DNA of 64,000 nucleotides from Strobilurus pachycystidiatus (taxonomy: Eukaryota; Basidiomycota; Agaricomycetes; Agaricales; Physalacriaceae): NCBI GenBank assembly GCA_019915135.1, contig JAHLMK010000019.1, positions 496,001-560,000 on the forward strand. The letters are read 5' to 3'. The translations under genes and the position numbers were made by a program. Shown in pieces: positions 10,407 to 21,478 of the stretch (position 1 is the stretch's first letter; each line of letters starts with the position of its first letter). The notes under the pieces are model-generated. The model saw only the letters and a list, made by a program, of their open reading frames with translations. It did no database searches and was not told where the DNA came from.

Positions 10407-10730
10407 TGTTGGATTACAAGCCGGACCGCGCACTCTATGCGCTTGCTCACGAGTCGCACACTCGTGAACCTCGACGCGTCTTGACGCGACTCGGACGTCT
10501 CTCGTACTTTCCTCTCTCTCTACCGGGCATCTCTCGTAGTTATATATCTGTCTATACTCTATGCAGCCCCTCGTCTCGTGTACTCACCTGTGTTTAATTG
10601 CTTACTTAGGATTCACACCAGTTCATTTCTACGGCCCGTATTCTTACCGTCAGTAGTGTATAAATTGTTTGTATTTTCGCTAGGAATCGACGTGCTCGTT
10701 CCCCATCCCCACCTTGTCTGCTATCTCACA
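10407..10730 (+). repeat. 5' LTR of a Copia element
   Basis: The sequence begins TGTTGGATTACAAG and ends ATCTCACA, giving TG...CA ends over 324 bp, directly before a likely primer-binding region (GGTTATGGGCCCCGCC) and 71 bp before the gag start. A TATA-like TTATATAT lies near 10540. No second copy is in the window, so the right boundary is inferred from ends and position only. Confidence 0.55.
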
Positions 10731-10801
10731 GGTTATGGGCCCCGCCCTTGCCTGATTTATCCCGAATCCATCTTTGTTGACCTACCGCTCGTCTCATCAC
10801 C

Positions 10802-13332
10802 ATGTCCACCAGCGCCAAACACCAGAATGATTTCTTCACCCGTCTCCCGCAATGCAAGGCGGACGGCTCCAACTTCGTCCTCTATCGCGACCGCTTCGTG
10901 TTCGCAGCTGATGCTGCCGGACTCGGTCATATCCTCGATCCCGCTATTACTACCAGTCCCGCCGGAGCGAAACCGACACCCGTCAATCCGCAGAACCCTA
11001 CGGCGGCTGAGACTGAGGCCATCGAGAAATGGGAGACGAAGGAACGTACCTGGAAGTCAGAGCAGGCCATCATCAAACAGGCCATTGCCAGTACCATCCC
11101 GGACACGTTGTTCTTGAAGGTGAAGGGCGCGGCATTGGCATCTGGGATGTGGAAAAGTGTCAAAGATGAGTTCATGACGCGTTCGAAGATGATGACAGTT
11201 GACCTGCGCCGGAAGCTGCAGGAGGAACAATGCACCGAAAATGGCGACGTCAAAGCTCACCTGGCGAAGCTGCGATCTATCCGCGAGGACTTGATCTCCA
11301 TGGGCGCGGACCCTGGTGATGAACAGTTCAGCGCGATCCTTCTCGGGTTGCTTCCCCAGTCCTATGATCCCTATCTCGCTGCCTTGACAGCGGCGGCTAC
11401 CCTCACTCAGACTGTTCTCACTCCCGAGACGTATATCAGCAGTATCAGCGACGAATAAGGACCTCCATGAGTATTGAGAGTCAAGAGTATACTCGCATAC
11501 TTGACTCGTCATAATACTCATGGGTATGACTCGTTCTGATCCGCGGATCAAGAAGAGTCAAGTCAAAGATGGGTCGCGAGTATGAGTTTTGGAGACATGA
11601 ATTTTCATAATAGGTGTATCATCATATATTCATTGATTAAATGAATGTTTTATGAATCCTCTATGAATATTTAATCAATAACTTCTATATAATAGTCATT
11701 CATTATATAAATAGAATGATATATACTTGAAAAGCAAGAGTATCCGTGAGTATTGACTCGTTAAACCCGTACTCGTCTTGATCCGTACCCGTATGAGTCA
11801 AGTCAAAGAAGAGTCATGAGTATTGGTTTTGAAGCATGAGTACTTGTGTCACGGGTCAAGAGTATACTCGAGTATTGACTCGTGGAGGTCCTTAGCGACG
11901 AAGCTGACCGCCGATCCATCCGATCCCCTACGAAAGACGCAAAGGAGGCCGCATTCAATGCAGGCGCCAGTCAGGGGAAGAAGAAGAGCCGCAACGTGGA
12001 GTGTTACAACTGCCACAAGAAGGGCCATATCAAGGCGGAGTGCTGGGCAAAGGGTGGCGGAAAGGAAGGGAAGGGACCGCGAGGGAAAGGAAAGGGGAAA
12101 GGCGGAGAGTCTGCAAACAAGGCCAATGATGATGTAGGCGTTTGGTACGCCGATGCCGGTCGCAGTGACTCCGAATTCGACGACTAGAAGGAGGAGGTGG
12201 AAGAGAACTTGGCCGGTTATGTTGAGCCCTGGACAGACTATGTCAGGGACTCAACTGAGCAAATGGAAGGGCTCGCTGGCACTTACCTCTTCGATGAGCG
12301 TGTCTGGCCCGACGACACTCAATCCACTACTCCATGCATCCATTCCTCCGACGGCGACTCTGACGATGTGTCCATTCCGGATCTTCTTGACGTTTCCGAC
12401 ACCGACTCGGATGTCGGAAGCATGCCCCCTCTGCGCAGTGTATCAGACTCCTCTGGCGGAGCTTGCAGAGATGAAGAAGACTCACTAGACGATGACTGTG
12501 AGGTCTTCAGCGAAGTTGACCCTCAGGACGAGATCCCGGACATCGAGAACTGGGAAGAACTGATGGGAGAGTTACCAAGTGACATTGGAGAGGTACCCTT
12601 CACACGTACCTTTGACAGTGTATTCCTGGCAGCCGCGTCGACCCTCCCACACGATCCTGATGTCGAACTCTACGACTCAGGTGCATCTTGCCATATGACA
12701 GGCTATCGTCACCGTCTATTCAACTATATCCCCATCGAGCTGCGTTCCATAACAGCTGCAGACCAAGGAAAATTCCAGGCGATTGGGAAGGGCGACATGC
12801 ATGTCTATATCCCGGGGAAGTCTGGCGGAACCACGCGCGTTTTGGTACGCGACGTCCTATTTGCTCCAAAGCTGGGAGTTACGTTGCTCTCAGTTAGCAA
12901 AATCACGGCAGCCGATTACTCCATGACCTTTCGTGCAACGGAGGCTCGGATCTATGACAAGAGAAACAAGCTGGTGGGGTCAATCCCCGTCAAAGGTGGA
13001 CTCTACAAGACAATGACCAACATACCCGACGCTCATGTCGCAGACGAATCTTCCATCACAGTCGCTCTTGACGAGCTCCATGAGATGCTTGGTCACATTT
13101 CCCCCGACGCCGCCAAACGCTTAGTCAAAGAAGGGTTAGTTGACGGACTCCTTCTGGACGAAAGCGTACCTTTCCGAAAGTCATGCGACTCATGCGAGTA
13201 TGCCAAGGCGACGCGAAAGCCGATTCACAAAACAACCGAGCGCAAGCCTGCCAAGTCAGTTGGGGACCTCATCCATTCGGACCTGTGGGGTCCATCGCCT
13301 GTCCAGACTCCTCAGCATAAGGAGTACTACGT
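10802..13332 (+). pseudogene. Copia (Ty1) gag-pol, truncated in integrase
   Basis: Gag starts MSTSAKHQNDFFTRLPQCKA. It has the UBN2-type stretch (LRRKLQEEQCTENGDVKAHL) and, after the MITE, a zinc knuckle CYNCHKKGHIKAEC. Without the MITE and one target copy, the frame reads straight through SISDE-ADRRS. A TAG at 12185-12187 then ends gag in frame; the same frame continues into pol, as a readthrough stop or a disabling mutation. Pol shows the aspartic protease core LYDSGASCHMTG, strands VLFAPKLGVTLLSVSK, and the pre-integrase zinc finger (LHEMLGH ... CDSC). The integrase core begins at GDLIHSDLWGP and is cut after EYYV by the LTR at 13333. Reverse transcriptase and RNase H are absent from the window. 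Confidence 0.88.
11456..11894. mobile_element. hAT-type MITE, GAGTA variant (MITE-B)
   Basis: A 439-bp element inside the Copia gag, with perfect 8-bp target duplications GCGACGAA (11448-11455 and 11895-11902) and perfect 12-bp inverted ends TAAGGACCTCCA. The subterminal regions are filled with GAGTA/TACTC words (GAGTATACTCG, GAGTCAAGAGT) around an AT-rich core. Reading inward, its right end aligns with the right end of MITE-A at about 20 of 28 positions, including TCCACGA and TCGAG. It has no coding capacity. Confidence 0.9.
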
Positions 13333-15001
13333 TGATACGCAGGGTACTATTCCAGTACTAGAAACGGGGAATTTTGCGATTCCTGAACAGCCCAAAGACC
13401 TTAGGAACCTCCAGTCAAGTACTTAGGATAGAGCACGCAGGAGTTACTGCCTTGACGCGGGCAAGCCTCCAGGACAAGGTCCAGGTGCCTTAACAAGTCC
13501 TTTAGGACAGGCGCGATCGAAACCTTCGATCACCTTCCTCCGAATATCCTTATCCGCGCGTTGGATCTCTGTCAAGATTCCGTACCTTTGCGTGTACCTT
13601 GTACTACAGACTATGTGCTATAACCATTTGCACCCAAGGAGGGTCCAAAGGTCTCCAGGCGGTTCAGTTCGAGCGACCCAAGACCTGCGCACCTCAACCC
13701 AAAGACCTGGAAGGTCCCGAAATAGTTCAAGGACGTCACAACCCTTTTGGGGAAACAATCTTCGGAGCTGTCAAGGACTCCGAACCGACGCCTTCCGCTA
13801 TGCCGATCGATCATGATCCACGATCAAGGACCACCCCAAAGGCAGGGTGTATTACCACTTTAAGGAAGCACTCCCCTGTAGTGTCTGCGCTCGAAAGGAC
13901 GTTCTTAACGATCTCCATCCAACCAATCCACAAGAAAGCAGGTGTCCGTAGGACCTTGCATCATAAAGATACCTAAGGATCGAAGTCCTTATCGGACCTC
14001 GATCTCCTGGGCCCAAGGATTATACCATACCGCCAAGGTGGCGTATATGGCTAAAGGACCAAGCGGCCTGTCCGCAGTTGTTTCGACCAGGGATAGCCAA
14101 TAAGAACCCAGCATTTGTATGACTCAAATGTCCGATGTATCCGATCCTAGAATAGATGCTTACTCAGTAGGAGACCACCAGTAGTATAAAAGGGCCCAAA
14201 GGACCCATATTTCGGTAGCTTAGAGCCCCCTCCAGTAGCCGCTAGTCAGACGCAGCCGTTGTAGTGAATCTATCTCGAGTTTCGACTCATTTCTGCAAAG
14301 TACCCAAAGACCCCAAAGACCTTTCCAAGATTTAAAGACATCAGGTGTTGCCAAACTCCTTGAAAGACTCGAAAGAACCTTATTCCGACGTACCAAGTTA
14401 AGTACCAACGAATCTACTTGGTGTTAGAACCTTGTATTCGCAAGAAGGCCGGTTTGCAAGTGGTTCTGCCCTGCACTCACGCTCTTTCGTGAAGTACTTC
14501 CCTTTGAGGAATAAGTCGAGTTTGAACGAGTGTTGTCAACGTCTGAGACACCTTTCGGAACCTTTGGTCCCGGTGCAAGACACTAGAAGTTTGGTTTAAG
14601 TGCAAGAAGGAGTCCTTATCGTTAGCAGTCCAGTGGCGTAAAACCTGCGGTAGCGGCCTGACGATTCCAAGACAAATTCCTTGTACACCAGAGCACTTGA
14701 TAGGTAGAAGCTACATTGCCTCGCGCTGTTTAAGGTCTTCATACGTCAAGAGGTTCGGCCTACGACTTCAAGGTTTTCTTGTGTCATTTCGATCAGAATC
14801 CCTACACCCCCAAAAACAACTCGTAGTTTAACTACAGCGATCCGGAATACATCTCTATTTCTCCATTACCCAAAAGCACCTTGTTCTCTCGAACCTTTGT
14901 GCACCCCAGCTCCCTTACAAGGAGTACTAGTTGTGATAAGGATTGATAGTGTGGTTAGACGATAGCTTCTTTTCAGAGGTCTATTCCGAACTTGCACATC
15001 A
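13333..15001 (+). repeat. 1669-bp Ty3-type LTR, plus copy
   Basis: Starts TGATACGCAGGG and ends CTTGCACATCA. The same 1669-bp sequence occurs inverted at 56565-58233 with few differences, for example GGTGCC versus GGCGCC near 13490. It interrupts the Copia integrase. A TATAAAAG box lies at 14185. Beyond the right end come a primer-binding site and what looks like the start of gag, so this is a 5' LTR of an element reading rightward, cut off after about 15245. It carries only short frames and no gene. Confidence 0.85.
14185..14191 (+). promoter_or_regulatory. TATA box of the LTR promoter
   Basis: TATAAAA, followed by GGGCCC, sits 817 bp before the LTR end. The inverted LTR keeps it at 57375-57381. 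Position and strand fit the promoter of the rightward element RNA. Confidence 0.5.
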
Positions 15002-15025
15002 TATTTTGGAGCCCACCGCGAGGGG
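15002..15025 (+). other. primer-binding site after the LTR
   Basis: Five bases after the LTR end the sequence reads TGGAGCCCACCGCGAGGG. The TGG is the complement of a tRNA CCA tail, the normal start of a retroelement primer site. The first 11 bases are identical to the primer site of the TRIM at 50147. Confidence 0.65.
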
Positions 15026-15104
15026 GTGTAAATTTTGATTTTGAAAGAGACTTCTAAGTCGACCTTGAGATCGGAATCTCCATAAACAAAAGACACTGGC
15101 TGCA

Positions 15105-15245
15105 AGGAACTCTGGTCGTTACACCAACAGCCAGAACCGTGCAAATCCACAACCACCAAAAGGAGACCCAGTGATTGCCGGATCTTCAAATCCAGCAACC
15201 TCTGGTATCACTAGTCGCCTAAGAAGCAATCGCCCAATCGCCGGC
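15105..15245 (+). pseudogene. possible start of Ty3 gag, truncated
   Basis: Frame through NPQPPKGDPVIAGSSNPATS and on to TSRLRSNRPIAGSLYNVRK, ending in a stop. The proline/serine-rich disordered opening after a primer site suits a gag N-terminus, as in the Ty3 element at 45.8 kb. No ATG is found, and homologous sequence seems to stop here. Weak evidence. Confidence 0.35.
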
Positions 15246-15334
15246 TCACTTTACAACGTGAGAAAGTGAGCGTCCGTGGCGCCAGAGTACGAATGGAAGG
15301 ATTTCGATATTCGCAAGAAATGTCATACAACTAG

Positions 15335-15817
15335 TTACGTTCCTTTCGCGGCCTTTTTCCCTTTGCTCGCCGCCTTCTTCCCTTTTCGCGCCGGCTTTCT
15401 CATTCTCGGTTCCTTGTAAGCTACCTGTTTCCTGTTGCGGGTCTCCTCGCGTGGCGCCAATTTCTCTGCCTCTTTCATGGCGCATTTATCTGTACGGCTG
15501 ATGGCTGCTTTCTTGGTCCGGTTTTCGGAAGTGCTCGCAACGCGTTCGTCGCGCGCCTCGGCAGTGTCGGGCTCGATCCCCGAGTTCCGGGAACTGTCCC
15601 CGTCGCGGACGCTCGTATTTGGCGCGTCCAAATCCGCGTCTCCGGGTTCGTCGAGCGCCGACGTCGCGTCCGCGGTCGGCTCGAACATAGCAATGTTGGT
15701 CATCTGCACATGTCAAAAAATGTAATAAATATAACATAAAATGAAATTCACCTCAGTATTGTCCTTGATGGGGGTTCTGGGCCTCTCTGTCACAACATCT
15801 GACTCCAAATCACCCAT
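15335..15817 (-). CDS. small charged protein of unknown function
   Basis: Likely two exons. MGDLESDVVTERPRTPIKDN starts at 15817, an intron with GTGAAT...GCAG ends follows, and the long exon MTNIAMFEPTADATSALDEP runs to KGKKAASKGKKAAKGT and stops at 15335. The first half is acidic and Ser/Asp-rich, the second half Lys/Arg-rich with repeated KGKKA units, a composition common in disordered nuclear proteins. Further small exons may exist upstream (MTPFFSYIK at 15988) but their phases do not join cleanly. The family is not recognised. Confidence 0.45.
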
Positions 15818-16496
15818 TTGAGAGCTGCACAAGTCAAGAAAGTGTCAGATCTTGATGGGATGTGGAAATCAGATAACACATGACATACCTGCCAAAACAG
15901 TTGAGTTTTCTATGAAAACACAAGTCAATGAAGACACATAAACAAAGAAGTAAGACACTCACTTGATGTAGGAGAAGAATGGTGTCATGGTGTAGCAGGA
16001 TGAGAGCATGGTGGTGGTCAAGAGCTGAGTTGAATCAACATTCCCGCACTCTCTTTACAAGTAATTTGTTCTCGCAGTCACATCCTCAAAAATACTGTAG
16101 CGTTTCAACCGAGTTTTCGCGCACACTCCCCATTCCCATCGCTTTTAGAAGATGGTGGACGAAGACTAGACCTTGAACCGTCCATTTGGTGAGTTTTAAT
16201 CGCGAAAACTCTCATCAGCTTATACGTCCCGTGTAGAAAAGATACCCCGACGTGTAGAGACTTGTGATAGACACCGTTAGGCGTTGATAACCCTTTTCGG
16301 ACATGTTACTGACGTCACTCGAATCTAGGTGACAGCGGCTTCGCGGGTTATCGGTCCGATCACTTCGTTCGTAAAATACATAAAAATTCTCTACAAATCA
16401 AACAAAAATATACATGGACGGCGTATAGTCCCACACCACATATGTCTATAAAATACATCAAAATGTAACATTATTTAAATAATGCTATGTATTCCA
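15818..16496. other. intergenic, nothing recognised
   Basis: Contains possible 5' exons of the gene at 15335-15817 and AT-rich spacer up to the F-box-like gene. No independent feature is supported. Confidence 0.4.
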
Positions 16497-17640
16497 TCAT
16501 TCCACTGTACGGTGCACTTTTTGACACTCCTTCGCGGTAATATACACATCATGCCATATACGGGGGATCACAAGTTCATTGTCGTCCCTGTCGCCGGAGA
16601 TCTTGAAGGTTATTTTCCCGTCTTTCATCTTTCGAACACTCGTTAACTCCGCTAATGTTTTCCACCCGTTCTCCGTCAATTCTTCTTTGTCGCAGCTCAC
16701 TGTCAACGTCAAGAACTCGCATCGCTGTACCGTTCTGATGGTTGCAATTGCATTTTGGCATCCCCTTAGAGCCAGAGTCAAGTTTGTGAGGCACGGCAAC
16801 GATGTCAAATCCACACCTAAAGACATTTGAGCAAGTGAAGCAACGTTGTCGCAAATCCGTACCAGATGTCTGATTTATGAAACCTAATTGAGCATGCTCA
16901 AGAGTCGATTGACACTCTTCCAAGAGCGCACGGCAAGTATTGATCGCCGCAGCGTCCACTTCGAGGCGTATCGTCGTGACATGATGCAGTCTACCGCGCC
17001 ACATTTTCGCGTCTATGCTTTGCTGCAGCGACGCACTGTGACTTGATAGACTCAAGCACAAGACACGGAAACCAGCAGTCGGCGCTGAGCCGGTAGTCGA
17101 AGGCGTCGAGCTGGGAATTTCCAATTTCCCGATACGGGTCGGCAGGCCGCAATCGATGATAGAGAGATGCGTAGTCGAGGGAAGGTGTTGTATGAAATGC
17201 ATGAGCGACATTGGCGTCATTTTGCAAGCGACGAGAGCAACTCGGCAAAAACGAGAGAACAAGGCGCCGACCGCAGCACCGTTGCCCGATATATCGACAA
17301 TGTCGTGCAGGAGGATGTCGGGAGGAGTGTCGCGTTCACTGCATTTTGCGATTATTGTTTCGAGTCGAAATAACCTCCCAACGGAAAGCCTGTGAAATGC
17401 AACGAGATTTATATAATAGAAAACTCTTGGGCATTCCGTCCACAGGTCCGCCCATGCATCCTGACTGATTGATTGGGGCGAAATGTGCAAGACGCAGAAT
17501 AGTTTTTTCTGTGCAGCTTCTCGCCAATCGCGCGAGATTAACGCTGCAGATTTGAGATCCGTTTTGTTAAGGTTTCCCAGAGCGACGACGTTCGCGCAAA
17601 GTTCGGGAGGGAAAGGCGTCGATCGGAGCATGGAGGGCAA
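16497..17640 (-). CDS. F-box-like protein
   Basis: Two exons. The first runs from 17640 (or the ATG three codons on) to 16863, a 46-bp intron covers 16817-16862, and the second ends at 16497. Splicing joins QTSG to VDLTSLPCLTNLTLALRG in phase, which the unspliced frame does not. The N-terminus (PFPPELCANVVALGNLNKTD, then SAALISRDWREAAQKKLF) has the F-box helical pattern of divergent mushroom F-box proteins. The body has loosely repeated leucine segments (THLSIIDCGLPTRIG, VLCLSLSSHS, NLTLALRGCQ) like degenerate leucine-rich repeats. It probably acts as an SCF substrate adaptor. It is divergently placed from the gene at 17682 with only 41 bp between starts. Confidence 0.72.
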
Positions 17641-17681
17641 AGAGCAGGTTGTTGTATTGCAAATTCGGTATCTTCACAACC

Positions 17682-18346
17682 ATGACGATACTCGACGCAA
17701 GGGAGATTATCGCTAGCGATGTATTGGACGTCCTGATACCTGATCTGCCTCTAAGAAAAGTTGACGATGTTTGCATTTTTTTGTTCCAATTTTATGTTTG
17801 CTTACGCCATGGCAGTCTACGCGACATGGGATCTTCTTCGGTAACCGTACACTGCGACCGTTTCAAGTTCCGTTGACTTTCCCGGCATCGTCTGTTCCGT
17901 GTTTAGACACAGTCTATGAAGAGCAAGTCGACCACTATGTCATGGACGCGACCAGGCCTTTATACGTCACTCGTCAATTCGGACGCCACATCGTTAGACA
18001 GATGGACTCTGTCTTCATCATATACTTTTGCCCACTCCAAGACGTTACCGTTCCTGTGGGACTCGGCAATCTCAAGAACATGCTATTGTCGTCCTTCCTA
18101 AAGCACACCGATAAATGGGATGGGAACCTTCTCGTGATCGGGGAACGACAAAACATCATCTGCGATCTGACCGATGAAGATTTAGAATGTGTGACAGCCA
18201 CCGTTATCGAGTAAGTGAAACGGATCTTTCCGCGGCGCGGACATGTACTCCAACTTACTGATTTTGGCAGTTTCATGTCAGCGCACATTCGCCTTATCCC
18301 TCGTATGGCAAGTATTTTCGGGCCAGTCATCGCGGTACAGATTTAA
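17682..18346 (+). CDS. unknown protein, three exons
   Basis: MTILDAREIIASDVLDVLIP starts at 17682. Intron 1 covers 17769-17815 and intron 2 18211-18270; both keep the frame. The protein is about 185 residues and ends FMSAHIRLIPRMASIFGPVI. The middle reads TRPLYVTRQFGRHIVRQMDS, then FIIYFCPLQDVTVPVGLGN, and looks like a compact alpha/beta fold; there is no signal peptide or membrane span. I do not recognise the family. Intron 1 has a weak donor (GTTTGC), so the N-terminus is less certain than the rest. Confidence 0.6.
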
Positions 18347-18649
18347 CACGTCTCTAGTTGTTGGTATGGCAAGACAGCCATATCCTTGCACATCATACGA
18401 ACTTGTTTAGAACATTATACCGGTTGCCAACACCACGACCCCCAAGCACGTACCTCCCGGGCATAGACCGCCACAACCAACTAGCAAGCGATGAATGGGC
18501 AGTCAGGCGTAGACAGATGGCATGGCTGGACTAGACTGTCGATGACTTTCATTGTAACCTACTGATTTATCTCGTATACATCGGTCGCCCTGTACCTCAG
18601 ATCTTTTATGTCGCCCCTCTTGTATCGCCCTAAATCTAACTCGAAGCGA
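18347..18649. other. intergenic, nothing recognised
   Basis: Spacer of about 300 bp between two genes transcribed toward each other. No motif seen. Confidence 0.4.
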
Positions 18650-18904
18650 CTATAACGGTCTGAGCGGACAAACAGAATCAAATGACACGAACTCACAGTA
18701 GGCATGGACCGGTGAAGGTCTTATTTCAAACACTTCGAAGAGGTAAGGCAGCACTATTTCACGGTAAGCTTTGCAATCTTGCGAAATGGCCAGCAATTTC
18801 TCTTTTACGACATGTACGCCGACAATAAGCATCCAGTTTATAATTTCCCGCACGATTTCGTTGGGAGGCGGTAGACGATCCTGCAACTTCCAATCGTCGG
18901 TCAT
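18650..18904 (-). pseudogene. F-box-like N-terminal fragment
   Basis: Eighty-four codons: MTDDWKLQDRLPPPNEIVRE, then IINWMLIVGVHVVKEKLLAI and a short tail ending at 18650. The LPPPNEIVREIINWM stretch matches the first helices of the F-box-like proteins at 16.5 and 19.7 kb (compare LPPELMDEILSWAL). The rest of the protein is missing, so it is probably a remnant or a first exon whose partners I could not place. Confidence 0.4.
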
Positions 18905-19064
18905 GATCGTAGTCAACTCTCGAGTTTGAGTTGGGCATGCGCACCTGTCAGCAGTGTATATGATTCGTTCACGAATTTCCCCATTTTTGTAGTTTGTACG
19001 TGCATCCATTTCGAACAATCGGCGCAGGCAGGTACTGATTGAGGATACATATAAAGAACGTAAC

Positions 19065-19549
19065 TTATCTTCCAACGCCGTTCTCCTCCCACAGCTCTTC
19101 GTAATAGTCATAACCCCCGTAACGACAGCTCTCACACCCGGCGGTGTCTTTCGCGAAGTACTCGTCCTCATCGTAATCAGGCTCCAGCATCATCATGAAG
19201 TAGCAATGATAATAAGGGAAGAGATTCCGACGAGTGATGGAGATCCACATTTCATGGGCAAGGTCGTTCGCACGCGCCCGCTGTGTACAGGAGCATCAGT
19301 GAAAGGTAGTCAGGTACACGAATCCAGACGTACATCACCGACCATTAATTGGAAGTGGTCTGCATGCGTCCAGGCGTATTCAACATAGAACCAATGTCCG
19401 ATAACATTATTTCCACGAGAGCGAACGATTACGCTATTGTTTTCCTCCAGCGTCGCGCCGACCGAGTCATAACTGAGCATGGCCCGAAATTCGACTCGTA
19501 GAAGTGGCACAGGTTCGCCGGTGCGACATCTGGGCATACGAGGAGGCAT
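19065..19549 (-). CDS. small protein with Cys pair and acidic tail, unknown
   Basis: ATG at 19549, MPPRMPRCRTGEPVPLLRVE. A 53-bp intron (19281-19333, donor GTACGT) joins LMVGD to RARANDLAHEMWISITRR, and the tail FMMMLEPDYDEDEYFAKDTA then CESCRYGGYDYYEELWEE ends at 19065. About 143 residues. The N-terminal part looks like a small beta-rich domain (IVRSRGNNVIGHWFYVEYAW); the tail is Tyr/Glu/Asp-rich with one CxxC. The start lies 148 bp from the divergent F-box-like gene, so they may share a promoter. Family not recognised. Confidence 0.55.
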
Positions 19550-19696
19550 GGCCTGTGAGGAGGATGCAGAAGGATGGGTGGTAAAGACAATCGGAAAGAA
19601 AAACGGGTACCTGATCGGACAAGTTTCACGCGCAGAGGAATTCCCAAAGGATCTGTTCATTTTTTTGGAGCCCTCCACTCGATCTCTTCCCCAACC

Positions 19697-21118
19697 ATGA
19701 ACAGCACTAGGACCACGGATGTGTCTGGGTTTATACTCCCGCCCGAACTTATGGACGAGATATTGTCATGGGCTCTTACTGACCACCCCCAGAGACGACA
19801 ATTTCTCATGATCTACTCGTTGGTATCGCGAGCCAATCGGTTACGTGGTCAGCGTATACTTTTTCGTACACTACGTGTATATTTCGACCCCGAACACATA
19901 TCAGGTAAAGTTTCTTTCAAATTCAGTACGTCAGCGTGTCCTCACTTTTTCGCAGAATTACAACTTTTGCTCGACGGAGACCCGATCTGGCGTCATTCTG
20001 TTCATAGCATTCAAATAGAAAACCTTACGCGTCCCATGGCCGTAACTCTATCGCAGGGCCATCCTGATTTCACTGCTTATATTGCGTACATCCGGCAAGC
20101 AGCGCGTTCCCCTAGGAAAGGACGTGGCGTGACGAAGGCAGATGTCGACTGCCTAGCGCGCTGTATACGGCGATGTCCACAATCAAGCGCACTCGTCTTC
20201 TCGAAGATTGACTTTTGCACTGCCCCCCTTCTGAACACTATGTTTGACTCCTGGTCATCCTTCGACTGCATAACACTGTCGGAATGTATCTATTCCCAGT
20301 CCTCGCTTACAGGAATTCTGGGTACAGCTGGAGATCTGGCCGCACTTCAGTGCATAGACAGCACCTACGCGAGCGGCGTAGTGGACACGAGTGTGTCACT
20401 GTCTCCCGGCAACATTCAACACTTTCATCACTTCGGTTCCACCCACGATTATTCAGCCGCCACGATTTTCTCGCATGATGTGTGGGAAACGTACATACGT
20501 TCCTGCACGGAGCGGGCGACTTGTTGCTTGGTCACCGAAATTTTTCCTCGAACGGGAGATATGGACGCAAACGAATCCTGCAATCAAACACTAGGAAGCC
20601 GAAAAAGTCTAAGTCTCTTTATTCACGGTCAGTGGCATTCGTCATCCGACGCGTTTACTCTACATACTCATACGATCGCAATTTTAGAAGGATTTCGTGA
20701 CAAAGAGGATCCGACGTACCCGATTCTCTTCGCAGACTTGTTGTCGACCGTCAAGCGACTCCGTCTTCGGGTTCCATGCACATTATTCGGAACTTTCGTC
20801 ACTTGCCTCAGAGACCACCGAGCACCAAGCATTCTAGAACATATTGAATTATGCTTGGCTAATCTGGACCATTCCGATAGTGATATGGTTTCGCAGATGG
20901 TCCATCTGTTTTACACACAAAGAGCCCTTTTCTCCAACCTTGCTTCGGTCAGCATTTTGACGTCGTGCCCGGTTGATGTGCCATATTTACGGGAAATCTT
21001 ACCGTTCCGCACGAAGAGCTACACGTACAAGGATTCCAAATGGGACGTCCTCACAGCTTATTGCAACCACGTACCGCAACCGGAGAAGGATGTTCAATAT
21101 ATTGCACATGGCACGTAG
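19697..21118 (+). CDS. F-box-like protein
   Basis: A single exon of 473 codons from the ATG at 19697; the open frame extends further upstream but without homologous-looking sequence. Residues 10-60 read GFILPPELMDEILSWALTDH, then IYSLVSRANRLRGQRILFRT, a divergent F-box followed by the typical link to the repeat region. The remainder is about 400 residues of irregular leucine-rich segments (SALVFSKIDFCTAPLLNTMF, VKRLRLRVPCTLFGTFVTCL, ILEHIELCLANLDHS). The likely role is SCF ubiquitin-ligase adaptor. The stop lies in the first unit of a tandem repeat. Confidence 0.72.
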   Translation: MNSTRTTDVSGFILPPELMDEILSWALTDHPQRRQFLMIYSLVSRANRLRGQRILFRTLRVYFDPEHISGKVSFKFSTSACPHFFAELQLLLDGDPIWRHSVHSIQIENLTRPMAVTLSQGHPDFTAYIAYIRQAARSPRKGRGVTKADVDCLARCIRRCPQSSALVFSKIDFCTAPLLNTMFDSWSSFDCITLSECIYSQSSLTGILGTAGDLAALQCIDSTYASGVVDTSVSLSPGNIQHFHHFGSTHDYSAATIFSHDVWETYIRSCTERATCCLVTEIFPRTGDMDANESCNQTLGSRKSLSLFIHGQWHSSSDAFTLHTHTIAILEGFRDKEDPTYPILFADLLSTVKRLRLRVPCTLFGTFVTCLRDHRAPSILEHIELCLANLDHSDSDMVSQMVHLFYTQRALFSNLASVSILTSCPVDVPYLREILPFRTKSYTYKDSKWDVLTAYCNHVPQPEKDVQYIAHGT

Positions 21119-21478
21119 GATACATCGACTGTACACACACAGCGTCGTACGCGACTGTTCACAATAAGCACTATCAGCACAATGTTGACTTGATTTTGAT
21201 TTGCCGATCTAAAAGAGGTTTCGGATTCGTTGACACAGAATTGTCGGTACGACAGAGGAGAAGCGTCGCGTGCAGAAAAGGCATCGTCTTTGGCACGTAA
21301 AATACATTGACTGTACATACACAGCGTCGTACGCGACTGTTCGTAACAATCATATCGGCACAGCGTCGACTTGATCTTGATTTGAGGGGTCGAAACAAGC
21401 GTCAGATTTATTGATCCCAAATTTTCGGTAGGACAAAGTAGTGGCACCACATGCAGAAAGGGCAGCGTCGGGGTTTCA
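21110..21478. repeat. two-copy tandem duplication, about 183 bp
   Basis: The unit starting GCACGTAGGATACATCGACT at 21110 recurs at 21293 as GCACGTAAAATACATTGACT. The shared core CACAGCGTCGTACGCGACTG and a shared end near GCAGAAAAGGCAtCGTC make the whole unit recognisable. It overlaps the stop codon of the F-box-like gene, so a duplicated 3' end is likely. Confidence 0.7.

Noticed and set aside
13333..13360. CAGGGTACTATTCC as the end of a hAT transposon
   Set aside because: The duplicated segment has LTR structure instead: TG...CA ends, a TATA box, a primer site on one copy and a polypurine tract on the other.
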